From an uncultured Faecalibacterium sp. (GTDB taxonomy: Bacteria > Bacillota > Clostridia > Oscillospirales > Ruminococcaceae): DNA of 11,055 nucleotides. The notes below the pieces were generated by a model. That model was not told the DNA's origin and did no database searches. It saw only the letters and a list, made by a program, of their open reading frames with translations. Position numbers and translations under genes: made by a program. The stretch covers positions 1 through 11,055 of the forward strand of contig CAKSZF010000047.1 of NCBI GenBank assembly GCA_934525405.1. The letters are read 5' to 3'. This document shows, piece after piece, positions 5,375 to 11,055 of this stretch (the first letter of the stretch is position 1; each line of letters begins with the position of its first letter).

Positions 5375-6273
5375 CAGGCGGCAGCCTGCGGCTGCGGACA
5401 GCCCGCAAAGGCCCAGTCCAGAATAGCCGCGGCCTCGGCGTAGATGTTTTTCCGGTCCGAGCCCAGAATGACCAGCCCGTAAATGCTGTCGCCCTGCTGG
5501 GCGGCGGTCACATAGCAGCGCCCCGCTTTTGTGGTAAACCCGGTCTTCATGCCGTGGATATAGGCACGGTAGCAGCTGTTTTCCGGGTTCAGCATCTTGT
5601 TGGTGGAGCGGATGCTGCGTGCCGCGTGCAGATTGGTGGCCGGGATCTCGTACTGCAGGGTATCGGCGATCTGGCGGTAAAGCTCGTACTGGGCACAGGC
5701 TATCGCGATTTTTGCCATATCCTGTGCGGTGGAAACATTTCCATCGTCGTACAGGCCATGCGGACAGGAGAACCGGGTGCTGGTGCAGCCCAGCTGCGCC
5801 GCCCGGGCGTTCATCTGCTGCACAAAGGCGGGGATGCTGCCCGCCACGTCCCACGCGATGACACTGGCGGCGTCGTTGGCGCTGCACACCAGCAGCGCAT
5901 ACAGCAGGTCGATGCGGCGCAGCTGTTCGCCCGCCGCCAGCAGAAGGGTGCTGCCGTTCTGGCTGCGGATATTCTGGAACTCCTCCGTCAGGTCGGCGGG
6001 GATGGTGATGGTCTCATCAAGGTTCTTGCCGCTTTCCAGCAGCAGCAGGGCGGTCATCATCTTGGTCAGGCTGGCTACGCAGCGCTGCTGGTCAGAGTTC
6101 TGATCCAGCAGCACCTCGCCGGTAACGGCGTTGATCAGGTAAATACTTTCCTGCGCATTGGCGGTCTGGATGGGCATTGCGTATACCGCCCCGCCCGGCA
6201 GCGCCAGCGCCGCAGTCAGTGCCAGCGTGAGCACCCATGCCGCCAGTCGGCGGCAGCTTTTTTGTAGATTCAT
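5374..6273 (-). CDS. D-alanyl-D-alanine carboxypeptidase paralogue, catalytic domain only
   Basis: This 299-residue paralogue of the downstream gene is alignable almost throughout the catalytic domain, with many identical blocks (SANDAASVIAWDV, NVSTAQD, GRC). It has a signal peptide (about 7-30), SLTK (Ser68, Lys71), SAN (131-133) and an intact KTG (243-245, MKTGFTT). It stops after the segment DWAFAGC and a short Ala/Gln/Pro tail. It thus lacks the C-terminal beta domain and the membrane anchor found in its neighbour. It may be released outside the cell or held through its signal sequence. AGGGAG (6280-6285) 6 bases upstream supports the ATG at 6273. A C-terminal loss by mutation is possible, but no remnant of the missing domain is visible in the 72-bp gap, so the end looks settled. 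Confidence 0.92.
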   Translation of the reverse strand: MNLQKSCRRLAAWVLTLALTAALALPGGAVYAMPIQTANAQESIYLINAVTGEVLLDQNSDQQRCVASLTKMMTALLLLESGKNLDETITIPADLTEEFQNIRSQNGSTLLLAAGEQLRRIDLLYALLVCSANDAASVIAWDVAGSIPAFVQQMNARAAQLGCTSTRFSCPHGLYDDGNVSTAQDMAKIAIACAQYELYRQIADTLQYEIPATNLHAARSIRSTNKMLNPENSCYRAYIHGMKTGFTTKAGRCYVTAAQQGDSIYGLVILGSDRKNIYAEAAAILDWAFAGCPQPQAAA

Positions 6274-6284
6274 GGACTTCTCCC

Positions 6285-6313
6285 TTGATGATAACGCGTC
6301 AGCTTGCTAGAAT
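6285..6313 (+). promoter_or_regulatory. sigma-70-type promoter for the carbonic anhydrase gene
   Basis: TTGATG (6285-6290), a 17-base spacer and TAGAAT (6308-6313) form a good match, with transcription expected from about 6320. The -35 box touches the ribosome binding site of the - strand carboxypeptidase gene. Confidence 0.55.
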
Positions 6314-6332
6314 AGAAACGGCGAGACCCGTC

Positions 6333-6360
6333 TTTATAAAGAATACCATAAACCAGCCAA
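6333..6360 (-). promoter_or_regulatory. sigma-70-type promoter for the carboxypeptidase pair
   Basis: On the - strand TTGGCT (6355-6360), a 16-base spacer and TATAAA (6333-6338) point towards the gene starting at 6273, with transcription expected from about 6326 and a leader of some 50 nt. Confidence 0.45.
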
Positions 6361-6390
6361 AAGAAAAAGGGTGAAAGGTGGTTTTTAACA

Positions 6391-6909
6391 ATGTTCTTGT
6401 CTTTTTGTGGAAAAAAACCTTGCGATGAAGGCGCAGCCTTTGTAGCTCCCAGCGCTACGGTGCAGGGGGATGTGATTTTAAAGCCTGGCTCCACCGTCTG
6501 GTACGGCGCGGTGCTGCGCGGGGATGACGGCACCCTGACCATCGGCAAAAACAGCAACGTGCAGGACAATGCGGTGCTGCACTGCGACATCGGCGGCTGC
6601 GTGACCCTTGGCGAAAACGTCACGGTAGGGCACTGTGCACTGGTGCACGGCTGCACCGTAGGGGACGGCAGTCTCATCGGGATGCACGCCACCCTGCTGA
6701 ACCATTGCGTGGTGGGCAAAAACTGCATTATCGGGGCAGGGGCGCTGGTGCCGGAGGGCATGGTCATCCCGGACAACTCGGTGGCAGTGGGCGTGCCCGC
6801 CCGGGTCATCAAGCAGGTGAGCGCCGCGCAGGTGGAAGCCAACCTGCACAACGCCGCGCACTATGTAGAGCACGGAAAACTGCACGCAGCGCAGCTGAAA
6901 ACCGATTGA
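6391..6909 (+). CDS. gamma-class carbonic anhydrase-like left-handed beta-helix protein
   Basis: This 172-residue protein of the CamH/YrdA/PaaY hexapeptide family folds as a left-handed beta-helix trimer with metal between subunits. Hexapeptide turns repeat through residues 18-140 (SATVQGDVIL, NVTVGHCALV, NCIIGAGALV). The three metal-ligand histidines are present at His64 (VLHC), His81 and His86 (VGHCALVHGC). The adjoining RGDDG and NVQDN motifs are also typical. Known members hydrate CO2 or act as thioesterases or are inactive; the sequence alone does not settle which. AAAGGTGG (6374-6381) lies 9 bases before the ATG. Its stop overlaps the -35 box of the next promoter, so the following genes need not depend on its transcript. 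Confidence 0.9.
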   Translation: MFLSFCGKKPCDEGAAFVAPSATVQGDVILKPGSTVWYGAVLRGDDGTLTIGKNSNVQDNAVLHCDIGGCVTLGENVTVGHCALVHGCTVGDGSLIGMHATLLNHCVVGKNCIIGAGALVPEGMVIPDNSVAVGVPARVIKQVSAAQVEANLHNAAHYVEHGKLHAAQLKTD

Positions 6910-6934
6910 CTGTTTCTAGCGGATATGCTATGCT
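6906..6934 (+). promoter_or_regulatory. sigma-70-type promoter of the tandem exported-protein genes
   Basis: TTGACT (6906-6911), a 17-base spacer and TATGCT (6929-6934) form a strong match. The -35 box overlaps the TGA of the carbonic anhydrase gene. Transcription from about 6941 would give a short leader of under 30 nt. Confidence 0.6.
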
Positions 6935-6952
6935 GAAAAAAGTGCATTTGCG

Positions 6953-7064
6953 CACAGGAGGAGTTTTTATGCAAGCTTTTAACCGACGCACTTTCCTGAA
7001 AGGCACCGGCACCCTTGCGCTGGCTGCTGCCGCTTCCGGTCTGCTGTGCGGGGCAGCGGAAGTG
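6953..7064 (+). repeat. direct repeat: ribosome binding site plus signal-peptide cassette, copy 1
   Basis: This 112-bp stretch, from CACAGGAGGAG through codon 32, differs from 8384-8495 at only five positions by eye. Sequence outside it diverges at once upstream and quickly downstream. Confidence 0.9.
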
Positions 7065-8369
7065 CCGACGGAAGCTGTTCTTGGCGCTGTGGACGGCATT
7101 TTAGTCCACTCGCTCAGTGTCCGCATCTCCAATGACTGGAACGAAAGATACTTTGTGGAGGCCCATTTCATGCTGGAGAACACCAACAGCACAACAGCCT
7201 TCTTCGTTAAAGAGCATTTCAGCGCTTCTTCTGCCGGCAAGACCCTCTACAAATCTGGTCTGAACAAATGGAACGGCTCCCACTATATACAGGATATTCA
7301 GCTGGAGCCCGGCGAACGGCAGCTCATTTCTGCGGACTTCCTTCTCGAGCACGACGACCTTGACTCTGCCTTGCAGGATGGGATGCGGTTCACCTTCCAG
7401 CACGACCTGCAATCTCAAACTTTTGTTGGACGGCCTTTATTTGGCAAATACGGCGGCGAGTTTACCGCAGAGCCCGTGCAGACGCTCACATTTCCAACCG
7501 TAGGCGGACTGCGGGTGCATTCTGTTTGTGTGACCCCTGAATCAATCAATGGCCGTTATCTTCTTTCCTTTGACTGCGCGCTGGAAAACACTTACAGCGA
7601 CCCAGTGGAGCTCCGCGGAAGGAACTTTGTCATGCAGATCGGGGATGAACGCATCGACAAGTATCTGAGCGTTTGGAATCTGGGTGTCAACAGATATTAT
7701 CGCACCGCATCTATTGTGCCGGTTGCACCCGGTGTCCCGCAAACCGTAAATATTCAGTGCTATTGCTCTGCGGACGCTTATAAGCGGCTGACCCGGCACA
7801 GCGATCCCGAACCTTGGAAGTTCACCCTGCTTTACGGGCAGGAAAGGCTCTCCTTTACCGGCTATGCCGCATCCCCCGATACCTATTCCGTTGGGGAAAC
7901 GCAGAGCACCGCGCTGCCGTCTGTTGGCGGCATCCAGCTTTCCGATCTATCGCTTACCGATTCTTATACGCAAAGTAAAACTTACTCACTCCGGCTGTAC
8001 TTTACGATGCAGAATCTCACCGATGCACAGATCGATCTGCCCATTCCCGCCCTGCATCCAAACGACAATTTACCAAACCATTTTACCCTGCAATTTGACG
8101 GCACAGAGAAGTATCTTTACGGGCCTTTTTCCTGCGAATACTACGATGACGGCGACGGCCAGTATCACTATTGGCCCAAGTCCCTCGGCGCCTTTGAAGC
8201 GCTGGCACCCCATGAAAGCAAATTGGCCGAACAGGTAGTTTCCCTGACCGAGCGCGAACACACTTCCCTCTATACACAAAATCACACGGTAGAGCTTACC
8301 TTTACCTGCAACGGCGAAAGCCTGACGATCCGTCTTGACCCGCGCACCGGCGTATTTTACGCCGTTTGA
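6969..8369 (+). CDS. exported three-module protein with twin-arginine-like signal, function unknown
   Basis: This is a 466-residue protein I do not recognise. The N-terminus NRRTFLKG followed by a hydrophobic Ala/Leu stretch (residues 13-27) fits a Tat signal of the RRxFLK type. LLCG at 25-28 is only a poor lipobox, because Leu precedes the Cys. The mature part holds three related beta-rich modules at about 41-174, 175-314 and 315-466. Modules 2 and 3 open with (T/S)VGG(L/I) followed by a short hydrophobic strand, and all three carry a strand with ENT/QNL (LENTN, LENTY, MQNLT). The style recalls DUF4352/DUF5067-like immunoglobulin-fold domains, but that is inference. The ATG at 6969 follows AGGAGG (6956-6961) by 7 bases; upstream extension would run into the carbonic anhydrase gene. 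It is followed after 30 bp by a paralogue. Third codon positions look more A/T-rich than in the housekeeping genes, which may mean acquired DNA. Confidence 0.85.
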   Translation: MQAFNRRTFLKGTGTLALAAAASGLLCGAAEVPTEAVLGAVDGILVHSLSVRISNDWNERYFVEAHFMLENTNSTTAFFVKEHFSASSAGKTLYKSGLNKWNGSHYIQDIQLEPGERQLISADFLLEHDDLDSALQDGMRFTFQHDLQSQTFVGRPLFGKYGGEFTAEPVQTLTFPTVGGLRVHSVCVTPESINGRYLLSFDCALENTYSDPVELRGRNFVMQIGDERIDKYLSVWNLGVNRYYRTASIVPVAPGVPQTVNIQCYCSADAYKRLTRHSDPEPWKFTLLYGQERLSFTGYAASPDTYSVGETQSTALPSVGGIQLSDLSLTDSYTQSKTYSLRLYFTMQNLTDAQIDLPIPALHPNDNLPNHFTLQFDGTEKYLYGPFSCEYYDDGDGQYHYWPKSLGAFEALAPHESKLAEQVVSLTEREHTSLYTQNHTVELTFTCNGESLTIRLDPRTGVFYAV

Positions 8370-8383
8370 AAAACGCTTTTATA

Positions 8384-8495
8384 CACAGGAGGAGTTTTTA
8401 TGCAAGCTTTTAACCGACGCGCTTTCCTGAAGGGCACCGGCACCCTTGCGCTGGCTGCTGCCGCTTCCGGTCTGCTGTGCGGAGCGGCGGAGGTG
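8384..8495 (+). repeat. direct repeat: ribosome binding site plus signal-peptide cassette, copy 2
   Basis: This is the partner of 6953-7064. Three of the five differences are clustered in the last codons (Gly-Ala-Ala-Glu-Val), all silent; only one difference (Thr8 to Ala) changes the protein. Confidence 0.9.
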
Positions 8496-9398
8496 CAGGA
8501 GGAAATCGAACCGGACACCACATTTTGCACCATTGGCGGACTGCGGGTGCTCGATGTCAGTGCACGGGTCTCTAAGTTTCCCAGTGACAACTACCCCTAT
8601 TATCTGGAAGTCTATTTTGATTTGGAAAACACCAATGATTTTCCTGTATACTTCAATCAGGAAAACTTTCTGGTGTATCTGGACGATGCGCGTCTGGACA
8701 CCTACTATCGTTTCTCCGGGCTGAACAAATGGAACGGCTCACGCTATATACAGGATGTTCATCTGGAACCCGGAGAGTGCCAGACGATCCATTACGGCTG
8801 CAATTTGCAGGCCGCAGAGTTTGAAGCCGGACTGCGGCAGACAGACCCGGCTCCATGGCACATCGCGCTACTTTACGGCCAGCAGCGGCAGACCTTTACG
8901 GGCTATCTGCTCGCAGACAAGTACAGTTCTGACTTTACCGCCGGACCGGTAGAGAGCACCGCGTTTCCGACCGTAGGCGGGGTGCAGCTCTCTGCCCTGT
9001 GGTGTGATGATTCCTGCACGCAGAACGGTTTTTATTATCTTTCCTTTTATTTTACGCTGCAAAATAAAAGCGATACCGAGATCGCGCTGCCCTTCCGTGG
9101 GGTGTCGGAAGGCGATGTGCAGGACAATTTCAGTGTAGAACTGGATGGTCAGCGCAAAAAGCACTACCGCCTGTGTGTTTACACCCACGATAAAATATTC
9201 CGTCCGCAGGATGGTGGTCATCTTGAATCCCTGCAGCCCGGCGAAAGTCAGTTTGCCACAAACGCGATTTCTCTGACCAAAGAGGAATACGATACCCTGT
9301 ATAACGGCGGTCACACCGTAACGTTTACTTTCAGCTGCGGTGACGAAAAGCTGACCCTGCGCGGCGACCCGCGCACCGGCATTTTTGAAGCGGTTTGA
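8400..9398 (+). CDS. exported two-module paralogue with twin-arginine-like signal, function unknown
   Basis: This 332-residue paralogue of the preceding gene has the same signal peptide (NRRAFLKG, then Ala/Leu-rich) and two modules at about 44-188 and 189-332. The second module pairs with module 3 of its neighbour; both end in DPRTG(V/I)F and AV. The first is a mosaic: its opening resembles module 2 (GGLRV, LENTN). Its middle carries SGLNKWNGS and YIQD followed by LEPGE, seen only in module 1. Its end (LLYGQ, FTGY) matches module 2. AGGAGG (8387-8392) is 7 bases before the ATG. With only 30 bp between the genes and no terminator, the two are surely co-transcribed. No catalytic motif is visible. 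A binding, adhesion or cell-surface role is possible but not shown by the sequence. Confidence 0.85.
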   Translation: MQAFNRRAFLKGTGTLALAAAASGLLCGAAEVQEEIEPDTTFCTIGGLRVLDVSARVSKFPSDNYPYYLEVYFDLENTNDFPVYFNQENFLVYLDDARLDTYYRFSGLNKWNGSRYIQDVHLEPGECQTIHYGCNLQAAEFEAGLRQTDPAPWHIALLYGQQRQTFTGYLLADKYSSDFTAGPVESTAFPTVGGVQLSALWCDDSCTQNGFYYLSFYFTLQNKSDTEIALPFRGVSEGDVQDNFSVELDGQRKKHYRLCVYTHDKIFRPQDGGHLESLQPGESQFATNAISLTKEEYDTLYNGGHTVTFTFSCGDEKLTLRGDPRTGIFEAV

Positions 9399-9414
9399 CC
9401 GCAGACCGTACCGC

Positions 9415-9480
9415 CATGCCAAAGGCTCCCTCCCAGAGGAAGCTGGCAAAACCGTCAGATTTTGACGAAGGTAGTTCATT
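9415..9480 (+). repeat. palindromic repeat, variant B, decayed copy
   Basis: This copy matches 3946-4010 in order: GGCTCCCTC, an imperfect partner AGAGGAAGC, then the shared block CTGGCAAAACCGTCAG, and a closing T tract (TTCATTTTTTCC). The second hairpin is weakened to CGTCA/TGACG. It starts 16 bases after the stop at 9398 and may serve as the terminator of the exported-protein operon, since I see no other. Confidence 0.7.
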
Positions 9481-9566
9481 TTTTCCTTCTCAAACCTTTC
9501 ATTTTTTGTTTTTTCGCACTGTGGTACAAATTTTCAGGAGCTTTTTTGATTTTTCACAGAAATGTA

Positions 9567-9595
9567 ATGACTTTTTGCTTAAAATCGGGTATACT
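9567..9595 (+). promoter_or_regulatory. sigma-70-type promoter with no protein gene downstream
   Basis: ATGACT (9567-9572), a 17-base spacer and TATACT (9590-9595) lie in an A/T-rich stretch. The only thing downstream on this strand before a strong terminator is about 75 bases without a credible reading frame. The nearest gene, holB, is on the other strand. Confidence 0.5.
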
Positions 9596-9601
9596 GTATC
9601 T

Positions 9602-9722
9602 TGCAGGGACAGTGGGGCCGCAACCACTTCCCCGCACATGATTCCTCCTCACACCAAAGCAATACCCCAAACAAGAAATCCCTCCGGTGTACCGCAAGCT
9701 CCGGAGGGATTTCTTGTTGTTT
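9602..9722 (+). ncRNA. candidate small RNA of about 120 nt
   Basis: The interval runs from the start site predicted by the promoter at 9567-9595 to the end of the 18-bp terminator stem. A possible 5' hairpin uses GTGG/CCAC or GTGGGG/CCCCGCAC (9611-9638). An unpaired-looking central stretch contains TTCCTCCT (about 9641-9648), complementary to Shine-Dalgarno sequences, and the terminator hairpin follows. This is the common plan of base-pairing regulatory RNAs. It does not match the tmRNA, 6S or SRP RNA motifs I know. No ribosome binding site precedes the ATG at 9639. The case rests on promoter plus terminator only. Confidence 0.4.
9670..9718. terminator. bidirectional terminator between the candidate small RNA and holB
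   Basis: An 18-bp perfect stem (9670-9687 with 9701-9718, containing CCCTCCGG/CCGGAGGG) has a 13-base loop. The outer arms are A/T-rich (AACAAGAAAT/ATTTCTTGTT), giving U-rich 3' ends on both strands. It begins 10 bases after the holB stop. Confidence 0.9.
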
Positions 9723-9728
9723 CGTTAT

Positions 9729-10694
9729 TTAAACGGTGCGCAGCTTTGCCGCGAACACCGAAAGCACCACCTTGGGGTTCACCTGTGCGCCCAGCCGCTG
9801 CAAGGCGGCATCTGCCAGACGTACCGCCTGCCGCGCCTGTGTGCCCTGCACCGGGGCGCGGGGGCTGCTGCGCAGTCCCGCCGCTGCCACGGCGCGGAAA
9901 TCGGTCAGCAGGGCAGAAGCGGCAGCCTTGTCCTTTTCGTAGGCGGCAAGCAGCACGGCGGCGGTGTAGCTATCGCGGGCGGCAGCGGCGCGGGCAAGTT
10001 CCAGCGCCTTTTCCACCTGTGCAGTGCGGGCTTCGTCCCGGGCGACCGCCAGCACCGTGCCGATATGACCATCGAACAGCTCACTGTACAGTGCGGCTGT
10101 TTTTTTGTCCACCCCCTGCGCCGCGCAGTAGCGGGTGCAGTCGGCGGGGGACACCGGTGCCACCGCAAAGCTGACGCAGCGGCTGCGGATGGTGGGCAGC
10201 ACGCTGGCCAGCGAATCCGCCGTGAGCAGGAACAGCACCCCCTCCGGGGGCTCCTCCATCACCTTCAGCAGGGCGTTGGCGGATTCCTCGTTCATGCGCT
10301 CCACATGGTACAAAAGCACCGCGCGCCCCTCGGCGGAGAGGCTGGTGTTGAAAATTTCGCTGCGCATGGCGGTGACCTGACCCACCAGATACTTTCCGCC
10401 GCTGCCCATGCCGGACACCGAGATGGCCTCCCGCACGATGCCGGTCTCCACCGTGCCGCTGTCGCGCTTACCGGCCTTTGCCACGGCGCGGCAGCACTCG
10501 CCCCGCAGCAGCGCTTCGGCGGCGGCACCGCCTGCCGGGTAGAGGTAGTCGGCGGCGATGCAGCGGGCGGCAAAACCGGTGCCAAGCCCGGCTTCGCCCA
10601 CCAGCAGCACACTGTGGGTCAGCCGCCGGGTGGTCAGCATCTGCTGCACGCTGGTTTTCAGTTCTGCGTTGCCTTCCATGCGGTCCAGCATCAT
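9729..10694 (-). CDS. holB: DNA polymerase III delta' subunit
   Basis: This 321-residue clamp-loader subunit works with DnaX and delta to place the sliding clamp on DNA. The nucleotide-binding loop is degenerate: GEAGLGTG (33-40), with no GKT/S, as in delta', which does not hydrolyse ATP. The family motifs LLYHVERMNEESANALLKVMEEPP (128-150) and the sensor-like SRC (171-173) are intact. The zinc-binding cysteines seen in many homologues are reduced to a Cys-Cys pair (67-68). The ATG at 10694 was chosen because AAGGAG (10705-10710) is 10 bases upstream; a further ATG follows directly. Reading back to 10766 would add residues preceding the ribosome binding site. In Bacillus this gene sits just before the yabB-rsmI region. 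Here it is 7 kb away on the opposite strand, alone. Confidence 0.9.
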   Translation of the reverse strand: MMLDRMEGNAELKTSVQQMLTTRRLTHSVLLVGEAGLGTGFAARCIAADYLYPAGGAAAEALLRGECCRAVAKAGKRDSGTVETGIVREAISVSGMGSGGKYLVGQVTAMRSEIFNTSLSAEGRAVLLYHVERMNEESANALLKVMEEPPEGVLFLLTADSLASVLPTIRSRCVSFAVAPVSPADCTRYCAAQGVDKKTAALYSELFDGHIGTVLAVARDEARTAQVEKALELARAAAARDSYTAAVLLAAYEKDKAAASALLTDFRAVAAAGLRSSPRAPVQGTQARQAVRLADAALQRLGAQVNPKVVLSVFAAKLRTV

Positions 10695-10787
10695 GATGGG
10701 GGTACTCCTTTTGTGAGACGTAAGACGATTTAAAATGCCCTCCGCGTTGCTCTGGGCATGATTCAAGGAAAAAATATTTATAATTTC

Positions 10788-10823
10788 GGAATACCGGAGC
10801 GTCTGCGGACGCTCCGGTATTCC
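10788..10823. other. 16-bp perfect hairpin upstream of holB
   Basis: GGAATACCGGAGCGTC pairs exactly with 10808-10823 around the loop TGCG. It has only ATTTTC after it on the + strand and A/T-rich sequence on the - strand. It could be a weak terminator for - strand transcripts entering from the right, separating holB from that gene. Confidence 0.6.
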
Positions 10824-10859
10824 ATTTTCACGGGAGGGGGCGTAGAGGAAAACGGCATT

Positions 10860-10892
10860 GCAGCGCCGCTTTCTACGAAAGCGCGGCGCTGC
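10860..10892. other. GC-rich hairpin, 9-bp outer stem with inner stem
   Basis: GCAGCGCCG (10860-10868) pairs with CGGCGCTGC (10884-10892), and inside CTTTC pairs with GAAAG. There is no T tract. With the neighbouring hairpins and repeat it fills the 300-bp gap 10695-10998, in which I see no gene. Confidence 0.55.
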
Positions 10893-10900
10893 GGGTGGGC

Positions 10901-10943
10901 GCTTGCTCCCCCTCGGGGGAGCTGTCGCGCAGCGACTGAGGGG
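10901..10943 (+). repeat. palindromic intergenic repeat, copy 5 of the main family
   Basis: GCTTGCTCCCC...GGGGGAGC is followed by GTCGCGCAGCGAC and TGAGGGG, the same two-hairpin plan as 321-370. The second stem is changed on both sides (GTCGC/GCGAC in place of GGCGC/GCGCC), that is, compensatory change. Confidence 0.7.
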
Positions 10944-10960
10944 CTATGGATGGAGAAGCG

Positions 10961-11009
10961 AAAAAAGCGTTAAAGCGATAGCGCCGACTGGCGCAGCGCT
11001 AGCTTTTTT
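10961..11009. terminator. bidirectional terminator-like hairpin at the right edge
   Basis: AAAAAAGC (10961-10968) pairs with GCTTTTTT (11002-11009). Inside, AGCG (10974-10977) pairs with CGCT (10997-11000) and GCGCC (10981-10985) with GGCGC (10990-10994). The A run on one side and T run on the other fit termination in both directions, most usefully of a - strand gene to the right. Confidence 0.6.
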
Positions 11010-11055
11010 GTGCTTCGACTTCTTCTTTAGGTTTGTCAAGGGCGTGCAGCCCTTG
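10999..11055 (-). CDS. possible C-terminal fragment of a gene entering from the right
   Basis: On the - strand a frame is open from the window edge to TAG at 10999-11001, ending in a polar tail (LDKPKEEVEAQKS). The stop sits inside the stem of the terminator-like hairpin, as is common at gene ends. Against it, the edge contains a hairpin (CAAGGGC-tgcac-GCCCTTG), so this could be part of another dispersed repeat. Confidence 0.3.
   Translation of the reverse strand, partial: QGLHALDKPKEEVEAQKS

Noticed and set aside
5293..6267. Long + strand open frame opposite the shorter carboxypeptidase gene
   Set aside because: It is the shadow of a clear D-Ala-D-Ala carboxypeptidase, and a similar shadow opposite the paralogue reflects the duplication only.
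9602..9722. SRP RNA, 6S RNA or tmRNA identity for the candidate small RNA
   Set aside because: The expected core motifs (such as the SRP GGAAGCAGC region) and lengths are missing.
9687..10733. 348-codon + strand frame opposite holB
   Set aside because: holB carries intact family motifs and a ribosome binding site on the other strand; this frame has neither.

Overview
The window looks like a GC-rich Firmicute of the Oscillospiraceae/Ruminococcaceae type, most like Faecalibacterium or a close relative. This is inferred from the gene families (YabB-type TrmN6 next to RsmI, monofunctional BirA, PBP5-type carboxypeptidases), strong AGGAGG ribosome binding sites and abundant short palindromic intergenic repeats. 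It was not checked against a database. Most of the window is housekeeping. The accessory interest lies in a tandem pair of exported modular proteins, a candidate small RNA and a family of dispersed palindromic repeats.

Layout, left to right. Positions 1-91 may hold the tail of an upstream gene, and 92-400 is a cluster of palindromic repeats. A short ferredoxin gene (666-836) follows, with its own promoter and a strong terminator. Next is a compact + strand operon: TrmN6 (tRNA m6A methyltransferase), RsmI (16S rRNA 2'-O-methyltransferase), a YfcE-type phosphodiesterase and BirA (biotin ligase), ending at a perfect 17-bp terminator. After more repeats, two paralogous D-Ala-D-Ala carboxypeptidases lie on the - strand. 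The downstream one (4009-5301) has a membrane anchor but a KTG-to-KGG change. The upstream one (5374-6273) keeps KTG but lacks the C-terminal domain and anchor. A short intergenic region with two promoters facing each other separates them from a + strand gamma-class carbonic anhydrase (6391-6909).

A promoter overlapping the carbonic anhydrase stop codon drives two tandem genes of unknown function (6969-8369 and 8400-9398). Both carry a near-identical twin-arginine-like signal peptide followed by three and two copies of a beta-rich module. Downstream are a repeat, a promoter-to-terminator interval of about 120 nt that could encode a small RNA, and then holB (DNA polymerase III delta') on the - strand. 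The right edge is a 300-bp hairpin-rich, repeat-bearing gap and possibly the last codons of another - strand gene.

Functionally, the operon at 967-3783 joins translation-related RNA modification with biotinylation. The carboxypeptidases trim peptidoglycan stem peptides outside the membrane. The ferredoxin serves electron transfer in an anaerobe. The role of the tandem exported proteins is unknown. Promoter, terminator and small RNA calls were made by eye.
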